Source: Adenanthera pavonina (Eukaryota > Streptophyta > Magnoliopsida > Fabales > Fabaceae). From it: DNA of 64,000 nt. Positions 12,501 to 24,622 of the stretch are shown piece after piece. The stretch covers positions 23,716,827-23,780,826 of the forward strand of contig JAIVEN010000004.1 in assembly GCA_026686845.1 (NCBI GenBank). Direction: 5' to 3'. The notes under the pieces are model-generated. The model worked only from the letters and a program-made list of their open reading frames with translations, did no database searches and had not been told where the DNA came from. Each line of letters starts with the position of its first letter. Positions within the stretch are counted from its first letter, which is position 1. The position numbers and the translations under genes are program-made.

Positions 12501-15500
12501 CATGAAAATCCTTCTTCTTGCTCTTTGCCTCCCTTAGATTTCTTCCTTGACTTGGACCTATCATGTTAGTATTTGGGTGATGAGATTTTGGAAATCCTGG
12601 TAGCTAGTCACAGTTAAAATATTTACATTATCATGCATGCTATAAAACCTCATAAACATCATAAAAATCATTTCAAGGCAAAAATCACCATATTATTTAT
12701 AAAAATTTTGGCATTATAATGGCTTAAAAATGGATATCCAGAGCAAAAGCCCTTTCATAAAAATAGCCAAAACTGGTCTCAAGCATCATAAAAACAATAT
12801 GACAAGTCATCATTCACAACAGAATATAGTAAGACAGTATAATGCAAGAAAATGTAACTATGCTACTTTATGAAACTTTATGCCTTTTCTCTTTGATTCA
12901 ACCTTCCCAAGGAGTTCCTTAAGCTTTCACAAACCCTAATACATTACCAAATATTAAATAAATCAACTTGAACCACGGGTTGTTTCATAAAGAATTTCAA
13001 AACCCTAGAAATTTCACTTTCTTAATCTTAAGCTTTTTCTTAATTTCTTCACTTGCCTTAATCTAATTCCATTAGAAGGAATCCATTTTTCGAATTAATC
13101 TCATGAAAAAATTACTCATTCATAGAATTTCATATTGGCTGAAACTCATAGCACAAGGGGAGAAAAGGAAATTTCTTTGCAACTTACCTTATACTCATGA
13201 AATCTTGCTTTTCTCAAAGCCTTTCCATGCTTTCTCATAATTTCTTGCAGAGAAACTCTTCCTTCCTCAAACCTTTAGCTTGGACAAAATTATTACTTGA
13301 GAAAGAGGAGAGGAGTACTCAAATAAACCATGTAAAACCACTCTAAAACATAAGTTAGAAACCTGAAGAACCATAGGATATAACTTACCTTGGAATAGCT
13401 TATTTTCTTCTCCTCTTTCTTCTCCCTCTTCATTCCTTATGTTTTTCAATAGCTCACAGACTCTAATTTTCTTGCTACTGTAGGCCATGAGAGGGAGTCC
13501 AAGTAGAGAAAGGAGTTTCATAAACTTGTGCCAAGGGTACTTGATATTTTGCCCAAAAATTCTAACTTCTTAAGAAAGTTTTTCCAAATGAATATTAAAA
13601 TATTGAATTCCCACATATGGTCATCTGCTGGATGTCCAAATAAGAAAGGAATTGAATAATGATCTGATTTAATTAACTACTTGATTGTGAAAAGATTAAC
13701 TTAATCTTCAATTAGCAAAAGTAACTACTTCTTGAAGAAGTAGTCTTGGAAAATAATAAAATATTACCATTTTTCTCACATGGGCTGCTGCAAATTGACA
13801 TCAACTTTGGGAGGGATTTGTCGAAAATACTGTAGATTTTTCTTGGTTCAGATATATCCTGTATCGGATACTTTTTACTAGTACCAATAAAGTTACTTTT
13901 ACAGTAAATTAACATTTTAGGGATACAGGACTATTCCAAATTTATATCTAAGTTTCCTTTATTATTTTGTCCCAAACAATATCTGTGTGAGACTCAAATC
14001 CTGTTCTGGTCAACTTTTAACCATCTGTGGAGCCCACAATCTACTTTATCGATATTAAATAACTTTTGGACACTCAACACTAATTATTTCTTTATTCTTA
14101 TACATTAACCATTAGTGTCATATACCATTAGGCTCGTCTCGTTGAGAGCTTCGCTCTGACAATAATTTTTCATATTTACAAAACTACTCCTAACTCGAGG
14201 CAAATTATAATTTTTAATTGTTTTTGGACTTTAGCTGTAAATTCTCCTAAAATATATATTCACATGCATTCCAACGTGACTTTCATTCTTGAAGGGCTAA
14301 AATGTAATTATCTAAAGTTCTAGGGTCAAAAATGTAATTTGTCATTTTTCTATCCAACTAGGAAAAATAACCCATTTATAAAATGGTGTCTATCTATTTT
14401 CATAAATTCCTTATACATATTTAGTTATTTAGCTTTTAAGGATGTTTCAAATTTCATAGCATAAAGCATAAAGCTCATATAAAACTCTAAAATTCCAAAT
14501 AGTTTAGCTTAGGCTTAATCTTAAATCATATACTTGCCTCCAAGGCTTTTGGCCTTGGGAATCTATTTTTAGCATCAAACTAATGAAATTTCCACTCTAA
14601 GAACCATTTTTGGTCTTCCCAAAATTTAGTTTAAAAGAGAAAAAATGGGTTTTTCACAAAATTTGCTTAAATCATACCTAGTTTGCTTCCTCTTCCTAAA
14701 TCTCATACTTAATCATGATTTTATGGTGTTAAAACATCATTCCTTCCTTAAACAAGCTTTGGCCAAATTCTTACAAAGGTTAGAAAGGAAGAAACTCCAT
14801 GAAAACCAAGCCATATAAGCATGAAACTATGATAAAATACTTAAGAGTTGCAAGAAGTGCACTTACTGATTTTCTTGGAATTTTCTTCCTATTTTCTTTC
14901 TTCTTCACGTGGTTGCTTTCTCCTTTCTCAGATTGCAGACTTCTCTCTCTCTTTCTCTTGCCAAAGTTTTGGCCAAATGGTGCTAGGAGGGAGTATTTTT
15001 AATGGCCACTAATCACTCTTACTTTTACTAATCACTTTGATTAACTTTTAAGCAAAACTTAGCCTTTAAGTTGTCTTAACTATTAAGTCATCCAATTTGA
15101 GCACATGGCTAATGAGTTGGTGCCATTTGATGGGGAATTATCCCCAAAATACTACATGTTTTTTTTAGTCTAGTAACACCTTATATTGGTTACTTTATAC
15201 TTGGACTAGTAAAGTTACTTTTTGCAGTATAAAATCACTTTATGAGCATAGGATTAAAGTAAACTTATATCTGATATTACTTTATTATCATATCTCCTAA
15301 AAGCTCTTTTTGTGATACCAAATTGCTTTTCCTTTTTCCTTTTTGCCTTTTACAGATCTAAAAGCAACTTTATCAGTAAAAATGTACTTTTAAATCTTCG
15401 GTACTGATTATTTCTTTATTCATAATCAGTAACCTAAGTGCTATATATCATTGGGCTCATCACGTAGAGAGCTTTATTTTGATAGTAATTTTATATCTTT

Positions 15501-16244
15501 ACAAAATTATCCCTAACTTGGGGAAAAATTATAATTTTTAATTCTTTCTGGTCAAAATGTAATTCTCCCCAAGATATATATTCACATGTATTCCCGAGTG
15601 ATTATCATACTTAAGGGACAAAAAATGTAAAATATTTTATACCAAGGGAAAAATATGATTTTCTTTTTTTTCCATCTAGCCTAAAAAAAATAACATTTTT
15701 GTCTTATTTCACGTAAAATGATGTATGTTTGTTTTCCCAAATTCCTTATTCATTCTTATATATTTATGCTTTTAGGGTTGTTACAAAAACCCTTACATTT
15801 AACAGCCAATTTCATTCACAAATCATCATAACAACAACATGGCATAGAAATTTCATCATAGAAACTAGATTGAAAGACATAAAGCAAGAAATAGAACTTT
15901 GCTACACCAGGGCATCAATTTTTCTTCACATTGACTACATTAACCTCAATGCACTATTCCATTGGATCTGGCATGTTGTGAGCTTCATTTTGACATAAAT
16001 TTTGCATGATTATAAAATTGCCCTTAGGGGGTCCAAATGTAATTTTCATTTCTTGTGGGTCATTTTTTGTAATTTTTCCTGGGAACTAAAAGTAATTCTT
16101 TTTTTAGGGATTAAAATGTAATTTTTATATTTCGTTTTCCTAATATGGAAAATGACCTTTTCACCCTTTTTCATATATATATATTCCTGTATCTCATATA
16201 TTATATACACATTTTATGATTTCTAGGAAATTAGGAATGTTACA
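9591..16244 (-). repeat. 5' LTR of Gypsy-A, broken by nested LTRs
   Basis: Starts TGTAATATC and ends ATGTTACA. Original LTR sequence is 9591-10529 and 15791-16244; the middle (10535-15785) is inserted LTR material. It aligns with 680-2060 at both ends, including a shared run before the terminus (TTTTATGATTTCTAGGAAAT against TTTTATGATATCTAGAAAAT). Confidence 0.82.
10535..15785 (-). mobile_element. Nested family-A gypsy LTRs inside the Gypsy-A LTR
   Basis: The insert starts TATAACACC (TGTAACACC with G to A) and ends GTTGTTACA at 15785. Flanks are AAAAA (10530-10534) and AAAAC (15786-15790), a duplication with one mismatch, and the host LTR continues on both sides. At 5.25 kb it is too long for one LTR. 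LTR-A features (GAGAGCTT followed by repeated AAAATGTAAT) occur near both 14150-14340 and 15450-15650. This suggests one LTR (about 10535-11585 and 14447-15785) containing another (about 11586-14446). No gag or pol motif is visible, and frames at 13267-13521, 13712-13915 and 14799-15002 are unrecognised. Confidence 0.65.
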
Positions 16245-18681
16245 CAAGGACGCTATCAAAGGAGGTTGCACTATAAGGAAACCACTTCATTAAGATTTCA
16301 CCCTTTTGAATCCTAATCTTCACTTATAGGTAGCATACCTTTCTTCCACCAAACGCACCAAAAGTGGAAAACAATCTTATAAACCACCTTACCTCATCAA
16401 AATACACTTGTGGCAACCAACGCCTAGTGCGTGCACATGGTAATATTACTAGTGAACCTATCTTCCTAAGTCACACAGCCATGACCATTAACAATCAACA
16501 AAGGCATCAAAGAGGCTTATACCCTCCAAGGATGCCAACGAACATGTCTAATTAAACTTATCTAACATGTACAACCGCCATACAAGGTCAGACCATGGCA
16601 TCAAATGGATGTCCTACTCTTGGCATATTACTACAAACATAGCATGTGTTCTCAAGTAAAACCATACTGAAACATCAGTACTCAAATATCTCAAGAATTA
16701 CTAACAAGACTTCCTCTTCTTGGCTTTCTCATTGCTAAAGCTAGAGTCATTTCCTTAAAATATTAGCTATGGGGGAGTAAGACAAAAGTCCTAATAACCA
16801 AGGGCTGAATTTAATAAATACAAAGGTTCAAATTTATATGCATGCAATATACAATACAAGATGCAATGCACATGATATGTAATAAAACCCCAACAATCAT
16901 AGCTAGAACTATGAGCTAATTATCATCACAAAGTAACCTAAACAAGTAGCCCTCTTCCAACAACCTGTGAAGGGTGATTTCTTGGGTAGCCATTAAGCTC
17001 ACCCCTTACTAGTCATGACTAAGCCAAAAGCCATTGCACTAATGGTTAGACTATCACTCTCTTTCACCTAGACCACCAGAATTGCGGGTCATTTAGAGAA
17101 GATGTGTCTTCAATCATAGCTATATGTGCCTCTCGGCCAAAGGATGGCAATTTAATGATAGCGATATCACAAGTCTTACCACCTATGCACAAGGCCTCAT
17201 GTGCAATTCAATGGATCAACATACCATAGGTATTTCAATGACATCATCACCCAACCATCATATGCTTAAACATTTATATTCATGAGTGAAAATGCTAATG
17301 TGCGATGCTAACATGTCATGTCACATTCGACATCATCATCATGCTAGCATAATAACATCATACATGATATAATCATGGGGATGCACTACAAACCATATAT
17401 GTATTCATCATGCTACTATACTTTCTTGTTCTATTTATCATCATCATACTAGCATAGTGTCCTTATACAAGATAAGAATAGGGGAACACACAAAAATCAT
17501 ATGTCAAGTTCTTCCACACTGATATACTTATATATATTTATGTATATCTAGCCATTTCCATTTTCTTGTCATAGTTTTCAAGAGAGTAAGGGTACAAGAA
17601 AAACTTCTTAGCCATGCCATAAGAACATATCTTGGTATGAAAAGTTCAAAATATATATAGTAAATGAAAGTTACTACCTGGTTATCTAAAGTTGCCCAAA
17701 TACACATTATACCATGATAGGCCATACGATCACCAACTATAGAAACACAAAAGGAAATGTAATAAGCCAAGTTAATACAATATTCCAAACATTAATTAAG
17801 ACCTAACAATAATTAAGATTCCAATGAAACCATTTAAACTACCCAAGGCCACTTAATGCCCGCAATACCAATTTTCGTTATACAATGGGTTAGCCACTTA
17901 CCAATGAATTTGCCACTTCTCAACAAATTCTTGCAATATAGATACCTAAACAAAGCAAGAACACACCCTACACAATCATCACACACACATATCAAGTGGT
18001 GTTATAGCTTCCAATAAGCTATAACTTGGGGTTCCAAGCTGACACTCAATAAAATCACCAAACCAATACCATACCCACTCTTCATTAACCCTAATTTGCT
18101 TCTCATATCCCAAAACAACTCAAAAAATTCGTGCATCAGAAAACCCTATATGGTAGACGCTGGGGTTTGGTATCTTTAAGCCATTACACTTCAAAAATCT
18201 CCAACCCAAAGCTTGAAAACATCACACAACATCATTTTAAAGCATATAAACACAATTTAATAGGTGGAATCTTTAGCAAATTTGAAACACAAGCCTCACC
18301 CCACAGATTTCCTTTAAGAACTATAAGAAAAGATAAGAGGAAGATGATAAAACTACAATACCTTGAAGACTCAAACATCCCAAAGCACCATGCCCTCAAG
18401 TTTTGAAGATGAAACCTTAGTAGAGCTCCCTTAAATTTCCAACAAAAATACTGTTCTGGTGGGCTATAACCTATCCTTTCTTAAATATAATCACGACCTA
18501 GAACCACGATCGATTAGCTATCCTAGCATTGTGGCACTAGCCCATTCAGCATGAAAAATTTTAATTCTTCCATTTATCTCTCTTCCTCTGGTCTTGGTCC
18601 CTTTCAGTCTTGCATAATACCAATAATGCCCTTCCATGAGTCCTCTTATTTGTCCGGAATAGTTAAATTTGGGTTGTTATA
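16245..18681 (-). repeat. Right part of solo LTR-B copy 1
   Basis: Contains the right CAAGG duplication (16245-16249) and then 2.4 kb of LTR-B. Motifs include CAT/ATG-rich stretches (17270-17400) that also occur near 27000-27118 in LTR-B copy 2. No coding region is supported. Confidence 0.7.
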
Positions 18682-18870
18682 GTATTTTTACAAATAAATA
18701 CTTTAATTAATAATTTTTAATCTATCTATCATACTTTTAAACAACAAGAGTTTAGAAAGGAATGGATTATTTGAAAAGGTGGTGAGAGGTGAGAATTGGG
18801 GAAGTGGGAGGGTGGGAGAAAGAGAGGGTGGAGTGGCCATTATCAGGTTAGAAAAAATGAAAGTCGATGT

Positions 18871-20475
18871 CCTAATTATGAAATTTAACTTACAGATGAT
18901 TTTGATAAATACTTATGTCAACACAGCATTTCGGTGAAGTGGAAGTCATGATTCATGAAACTTGACTGAAAAAAAATTTATAGCATTATAATATATATTT
19001 ATGGTAACACAGCTTCTCGGTTTTTTCTTTTTACAGGATTTGGCTAAAAAAGCCCACCTACTTTAGCATTTAAAAAGTCAATTTTGGCATATAAAAAGTA
19101 TTATATCGGGGAAACAGAACGGAATTAACATTTGCTTTGATTCTGTACAAAGTCACCCGAAACCATGGTTTTGGCAGAAGCAGCTGAAAGTTGTTTTGCT
19201 GTTAGAAGCACAAAACCATAATTTTGGTGGCCCCGCCACCCCAAGCATCCACAAAACAGATACAACATGGAAACATCTTGAAAATTGTTATTCTCGATAT
19301 GCCCCAAAAAAAGAAAAATAGTTTGGGAAAATTTGAACTCAATGACTTGCCAATTGACCTATCTTTGCTTTAATTTAAAACATGCACAAAATTTTCTTGA
19401 AAATAAAATCTCTGTTTAGTTTTAGCAAAGTTCAAGGGAGGTTTGTGTACTTTTTTTGTTTGTTTTGAGCAAGTTATTGAAAAAGAAGAAGTATCTATGT
19501 AAGTTTACAAAAGCAAAGGAAAATTGCGTGGAATTCACGTTTTTTTTATGTGAAAAGAGAAATACTAGATAATCAATAGAGGTACAAGGAGGGATTAATT
19601 GCCAAACAATCTTCTAGAATTAATAGATGGGAAAATTATAATAAAGCATCTGTATAAGTCAATATTTATTCATGATTATGAAACATGACTTCCAAAGGAT
19701 TTTGATAAATATTTATGGCAACACAGCATTTTGGTAAAGTGGAAGTCATGATTCATGGAACTTGACTGTAAAAAAATTTATGGCATTATAATAGAAATTT
19801 ATGGTAACACAGCATTTCGGTAATTTTTTTTACAGGATTTGGCTAGAAAAGCCACCTACTTTAGCATTTAAAAAGTCAATTTTGGCTTATAAAAAGTCTT
19901 ATATCATGGAAACAGAACAGAATTAACAATTATGCTTTGACGCTGTACAAAGTCACCCTAAACCATGATTGTGGGAGAAGTAGCTAAATTTTTTATTTAT
20001 TTTTTGCTTTGAGAAGCACGAAAACCATAGTTTTGGGTGGCCCCACCACCCCAAGCATGCACTAAACAAATACAACATGGAAATATCTTGAAAATTGTTG
20101 TTCTCTACCCCAAAAAAAAAATAATTCGGGAAAATTTGAACTCAATGACTTGCCATTTGACCTATCTATACTTTAATTTAAAACATGCACACAATTTTCT
20201 TGAAAATAAAATCACTGTTTAGTTTTAGCGAAGTTCAAGGGAGGCTTGTGTATTTTCTTTTTGTTTGTTTTGAGCAAGTTATTGAAATAGAAGGAATATC
20301 TATATAATTTTAGAAAAGCAAAGGAAAATTGCGTGTAATTCACGTTTTTTTTTACGTTAAAAGAGAAATACTCTATAATCAACAGAGGTACAAGGAGGGA
20401 TTAGTTGCCAAACAATCTTCTAGAATTAATAGAGGGGAATATTATAATAAAGCATCTGTATATTCAATATTTATT
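18871..20475. repeat. Two ~800-bp tandem copies
   Basis: Unit 1 (about 18871-19670) and unit 2 (about 19671-20475) match over their whole length at an offset of 800-806 bp. For example TTTGATAAAT occurs at 18901 and 19701, and the GGTACAAGGAGGGATTA block at 19581 and 20388. The first ~180 bp of each unit (ACACAGCATTTCGGT, GGAAGTCAT, ATTTGGCT) also matches the units at 42999, 48707 and 50370, so they share an ancestor. An 18690-18870 lead-in with a GGTGGTGAGAGGTGAGAATT run is likewise shared with 48600 and 50310. A 60-codon minus frame at 19125-19307 is not supported as a gene. Confidence 0.8.
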
Positions 20476-21422
20476 ACGAGGGATTATAAAAATCATAATT
20501 ATAGTGAAGGGCCAAAATGATGAATGGATTATTGTACCCACATACATAATATCACTTTTTTTTTTCTTTTTCTTTTCCTCCCTTTTTCTATTTTCGGAAC
20601 TTTTCACTTTCTTTCACATACGCTGCCCCTTGTCTTCATGTGTACTCACGTCAAATCTAATGAACAAAACTCGAAGTCCAAAATCTGAACAGGAAGAAAT
20701 GGAGCAATATTATTTTCCTTAATCAATGTTGAAAATGAGAAATGGGATTATTTTTACTGCTTGCATCGCATTTCCCCTTCATGCATGTCTTGGATGAACA
20801 ACCCATTAACAAAAAAGCAGATAATTTTCATTACCGTTCTCAGCTATTTGGCTCCCGTTTTCCGGAAAATTTACAGAATCATGGGTTTGACGAGAAAAAA
20901 GAATCCCAAGGGGCTCTGCTTTCTCTTTCTATTTATTTTGTTCCGTTAGTTTCCTCCTTTCTTCCTTGTGACTTGTGAACGCTTTACAAGGTGGTTGACG
21001 AGTGACGACAAGAGTTCCATATAAAAATGAAGAAAATAGAGAACGTGAGGGGTGAGGGTTTTCAGTTAGTGCTATAGTTTTTTATTATTATTATTATTTT
21101 TTTTAAACTGAGAATACAGTACTCAATTTGATATGATTTTTAACCTTTTGTCCTTCATCCAAATTACAATTTTTATGGTCTTTTATAATAAATATTAACT
21201 GTTATAGGTCTCTTAGAATATTCTCCCATAATAGATCATCTCCCGAAGTCGCACCATGTGAGAAAGGGAATCCGAAAATATATGGTTTCTTTTCTTTTCC
21301 TTCTTTCTCTCTTTTTTCTTTTGAGATGATAGAAAAACTTAGAAAAAATCTAAAAATTGAAAATTTTATGTTAAAAAATGTTAAATCTTAATCACTTTTT
21401 TAGGTCTATAGAGGTTTTAAAA
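20476..21422. other. AT-rich spacer without recognised genes
   Basis: Low-complexity pyrimidine runs (20555-20600, 21078-21105) and short chance frames (20742-20978 and overlapping ones) with no motif. I see no gene or transposon end. Confidence 0.5.
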
Positions 21423-21424
21423 TA

Positions 21425-21728
21425 CTACCTCTGGTATCAAATATAAGAAAAGAAGCAAAACTACTTCATGAAGACCAATAATATTATTTAAAGTATGTTA
21501 ATCTCATTTAATTTGTAACAAAACATAATTTTTAAAAAATTCTACTCAATTAATTGTCTCTTTTTGTACTTGATCAATTAATGATCAATATAAATCACAA
21601 AATTTCCCAAATTTAATAAGGATATTACTGGAGACAAGTTTTATTGCACCAAACATCAACATTTATTTTTTATATTTTGAACTAAAATAACTATTCCAAA
21701 ATTTTTTTATATTTAAGACTGGAGGGAG
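21425..21728. mobile_element. Stowaway-type MITE
   Basis: 304 bp with TA duplications at 21423-21424 and 21729-21730. The left end reads CTACCTCTGGTATCAAATAT. The reverse complement of the right end reads CTCCCTCCAGTCTTAAATAT. These imperfect inverted repeats match the CTCCCTCCGT terminal signature of Stowaway (Tc1/mariner-derived) elements. There is no coding capacity, and the interior is AT-rich as usual for the class. Confidence 0.75.
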
Positions 21729-21730
21729 TA

Positions 21731-22684
21731 ACAAAGGATATATATTTTTTAATAATATATTATTAAATTATAAGTAAATAATTAACATAATTCTTTTTCT
21801 AGATTTTAAATCTTTATATATTATTTTTCCAAAGTTTACTTGTTAAAAAGAAAAAAATCTTCATTAAAAAGTTTAACTTTAAATAAAAATTCCCACCCAA
21901 AAAACACTACTCCAATATATATCTATATATACATAGTTAAGAATATAGATTTGTAACCAGCTTGTTTCAGGTTTGAATCCAAGTATCTTGTCTCTGTGTA
22001 TGTATCTACACACACTATGTATGTCTCTCTCTCTCTATATATATATAACACACTATATAGTTTATTTTGTCTGTAGATGCAGTTCATAGAAATTTTTTTT
22101 TCCTTTATATTACAAGGAAAATACAATAATATTGTCATTTTTGTCTTTGACTTTGTAACTGCATTTTATTAACATAGAATCAAGATATATGCTTCTTCAT
22201 CCTTTCATTTTAAATTCCCAAAGTTGCCACAGTAAAGCTTGTTAATGTGTGTACTTTGTTTTAATTGAGACATAAAGTAACAACTTTCAAAATCTATGAA
22301 GGATATATGATAGTTGCTTACGTTGTTCCATATATTGTAAGGATTATATTTCGTGACTTGGACTCTCAACCAAAGAACATCTTATAGTATTTCACAATTT
22401 CTTATCTTCAATGAGCAAAAGCATTTAATGAGAATCCATAAAATTATTTTTCAAAAATTAACTCTGATAAATATTTAAGAAAAACTTAAATTAACAATGT
22501 ATAAATTTTCAAAATTCTCGTTGCAAAAATGTTTTTCAAATGCTTGGCCCCCCTAGATTTTATCTGGTTCCGTCCCTGTAAATTACAGCACCTATTTGAA
22601 TCAAACTGAAATAATCATTCTATACTTACTGACTAAAATTCGCATTATATTAAATGCTTGTGACGCCACGACCCACTCACTTTG
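21731..22684. other. AT-rich upstream region
   Basis: Contains a TCTC run followed by TATA repeats near 22027-22046 and no supported coding sequence. It probably holds upstream sequence of the gene model at 22737. A 71-codon minus frame at 21923-22138 is low complexity. Confidence 0.45.
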
Positions 22685-22687
22685 TAT

Positions 22688-22693
22688 TATAAA
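22688..22693 (+). promoter_or_regulatory. TATA box of small secreted-peptide gene
   Basis: TATAAA within TATTATAAAT, 44 bp before the ATG at 22737. This spacing would leave a very short 5' leader. It supports the gene model, but AT-rich DNA gives such matches by chance. Confidence 0.4.
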
Positions 22694-22736
22694 TTGATGT
22701 GCTAAGGTAAAGTGATCTACGCAAGAAACCTAATTG

Positions 22737-23447
22737 ATGGCTTCTAAGAGGAACTCTCTTATTTTGGTGGCTCTCTTTCTCTCTATGTTACTTATTTCTG
22801 CTGAAGCAACGGCAAAGAAACTTGGTAGTACTTCGGCTCTTCATATATGTGAGCGATTTCTTCCTGTTATATCTATCCAGCTTTCGTTTAATAAAAAAAG
22901 AAAAAACTATGACCTCCTTTAATATGCTACTATTTTATAATTTTGGGTACCTACAAGAATCCATCTTTTTATAAATTGGTCGTTCAAATTTAGTTTGTTC
23001 CGGCGATATTTTGATGTTCATTTCATTTGCTCCATTAAAACATGTTATTCAACTGCCAATAGCAACTTCATAAATAATATGATAGATACTGAAATATACA
23101 TATCATAAGAATTTTATCATAAATTGACTGTTTATAATTTGAGATTTACATATTTATTTGATTATAATAAAATAGGCATGCAGATGCAGATGATAATTTA
23201 GATCTAATGGGCGGATACTTGACATTAATCCTTACACTATTTGAGAAAAATTTGGAACTCAGCAGTATACTAATTTTTCGTTTTAATTGATTCACATGAA
23301 GGGAGGAGAATCGCTAGCCAAGAAACTGCGGATGAATGTCTGAGAGCCTGGGAGCAAAACGAGGTGCTCACGGAGTGGTGTGATCACCTACTTAAGGGAA
23401 CTTTACACAAGTATGATGGTGCTCGTGGCGGCAATTACAAACGTTGA
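22737..23447 (+). CDS. Putative small secreted peptide, two exons
   Basis: Exon 1 is 22737-22848 and exon 2 is 23302-23447, with one 453-bp intron (GTGAGC donor, phase 1; AG acceptor at 23300-23301 after a T-rich stretch). The joined product is 85 residues. Residues 1-26 form a clear signal peptide: basic MASKRNS, a hydrophobic core LILVALFLSMLLI, then SAEATA. The MASK...LLISxE start resembles secreted plant glycine-rich/small-peptide families, but the mature part is not glycine-rich. The mature part has two Cys in DECLRAWEQ and TEWCDHLL and a basic end GARGGNYKR. I do not recognise the family. Only one frame and one acceptor keep exon 2 open, which supports the splice. It is the only plausible resident gene seen, and it sits in a transposon-poor pocket. 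Confidence 0.5.
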
Positions 23448-23804
23448 CGACTGTATTTCATATTTAGATGTGAAAATAGGCTTCAAGAGTCTTCACTCTT
23501 TGGTGAGGGTACTGACGATAGAAGCCATATACATTGGAACAAGTATATATATGATTGTCCCCTGTATAGGGCCTGTATAGGGGTAGTAATTAATCTAAAA
23601 TTTTGCAATAATTACCTTAGAAATTATTTGTACTTTTTTTGAAATTTGAATGAGAAGGAATTATTGAAACTGTAACATGCAAATTTGTCCCTTTTAGTTA
23701 ACTTGTTGGCTTGTGTCAGTGCGAGAAAAATAAAATTGCATACTTCATCAGGTTTTAGAACCAATTCCTACATTATTAATTTATTATTTGATATGACTCT
23801 GCAG

Positions 23805-23941
23805 CTGCAGCTGAAAGTATTTTGTTGACAAAGAAGTCTGGTATAGAAAAAAGAGGTGGAATAAGTGCAATAAAACCTTACGCATGCAATCTGATCACAG
23901 AAAATAACTCTAATACAATTATTCTTAGGAAAGAAATTTAA
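23805..23941 (+). other. Possible alternative last exon of the same gene
   Basis: After the acceptor CTGCAG (AG at 23803-23804) a frame of 44 codons runs to TAA at 23939-23941. Its entry phase matches the phase-1 donor of exon 1 at 22848. The product would contain ESILLTKKSG and GGISAIKPYACNL. No homology is recognised. An open stretch this long in AT-rich DNA is mildly unexpected but could be chance. Confidence 0.25.
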
Positions 23942-24308
23942 TTATAAAAAGTTAGTGGAAGATAATCAAAGCTACATTTTATATGTTGGACTGATTTAAG
24001 TTCCACTTCTTGACTCCATAATAGAGCGATAACTAATGTGATCACATGAATCACGCTTTAATTAAAAAATAAAAAGAACGAACGAAAGACGACTTATGAA
24101 ATGTATTACCATCATTCTTACATGCCTTGTTCACGTTTATTCTTTGATTTATAGTATCTTTATATGAAAGAAGAGATTTGAAAAATGGAAATCTATTTGC
24201 GAATAAAATTAAGGTTAGTCAATATGCATATCCATTGTGGAAACATCATTATAAAATCTATTCTTCTACTTTTAAGTATGATCACCTATTGGGTGTCTTT
24301 CCTTCTCA

Positions 24309-24353
<45 letters not shown>

Positions 24354-24622
24354 CCGTCCACCTTGAATCCTAAATCCCTCTAATGAATTGCATACCCATT
24401 TTAACAAAAAACCTACCAATTATCAAAACCAACCTCATAAACCACTCAAACTTATCAACATACACATGACCAACCATTACTTGGGGCCCAAACTCATTAC
24501 AAGGACAACGGGGCACAACTCTCAACATACATAACAACCACCACATCAAACCTCACAAAGCCATCAAGATGATTTAAACTACCATTTCATCAATGCACAC
24601 ATCCACACATTGACTCATTATA
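23942..24622. other. Spacer with microsatellite
   Basis: No gene is seen. 24361-24622 is CA/AC-rich noncoding DNA similar in texture to gypsy internal noncoding regions. It ends at the LTR-like TGTAATGACCC at 24623. Confidence 0.45.
24309..24353. repeat. (AAT)15 microsatellite
   Basis: Fifteen perfect AAT units, so likely polymorphic. A 62-codon frame at 24178-24366 that reads it as poly-Ile is not a gene. Confidence 0.95.

Larger units (their letters stand above)
680..16244 (-). mobile_element. Ty3/gypsy chromovirus-type retrotransposon Gypsy-A
   Basis: A full-length but decayed LTR retrotransposon read on the minus strand. Two related LTRs (680-2060 and 9591-16244, the latter broken by insertions) flank a PBS, gag, protease, RT, RNase H, integrase and chromodomain in gypsy order. 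The ends are TGTAACACC at 680 and ATGTTACA ending at 16244. The 5-bp duplication CAAGG is exact at 675-679 and 16245-16249. The order of domains (integrase last) is diagnostic of Ty3/gypsy. The C-terminal chromodomain-like segment suggests the Tekay/Del branch of chromoviruses; that branch call is inference. The element is dead: every domain has stops or frameshifts. Confidence 0.9.
260..18681 (-). mobile_element. Solo LTR, gypsy family B (copy 1), split by Gypsy-A
   Basis: The ends are TGTAACATC at 260 and GTTGTTATA ending at 18681, flanked by the 5-bp duplication GTATT (255-259 and 18682-18686). With the inserted Gypsy-A removed, 260-679 joins 16250-18681 to give about 2.85 kb with no gag or pol, so it is best read as a solo LTR. 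Its reverse complement starts TATAACAACCC and ends GATGTTACA, matching the start and end style of the LTR at 25997-40374, so both belong to one family in opposite orientation. The terminal TGTTATA instead of TGTTACA fits C-to-T decay. A 91-codon frame at 18131-18406 lies inside it and is not recognised. Confidence 0.75.

Noticed and set aside
18131..18406. 91-codon frame near the LTR-B end
   Set aside because: It lies wholly inside the solo LTR, has no recognisable domain, and shows no conservation with LTR-B copy 2 visible by eye.
20405..20978. Overlapping frames of 60-105 codons
   Set aside because: They overlap each other in different frames, include a poly-Phe tract, lack motifs, and have no clear promoter or splice structure.
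24178..24366. Frame containing a poly-Ile tract
   Set aside because: It is produced by translating the (AAT)15 microsatellite.
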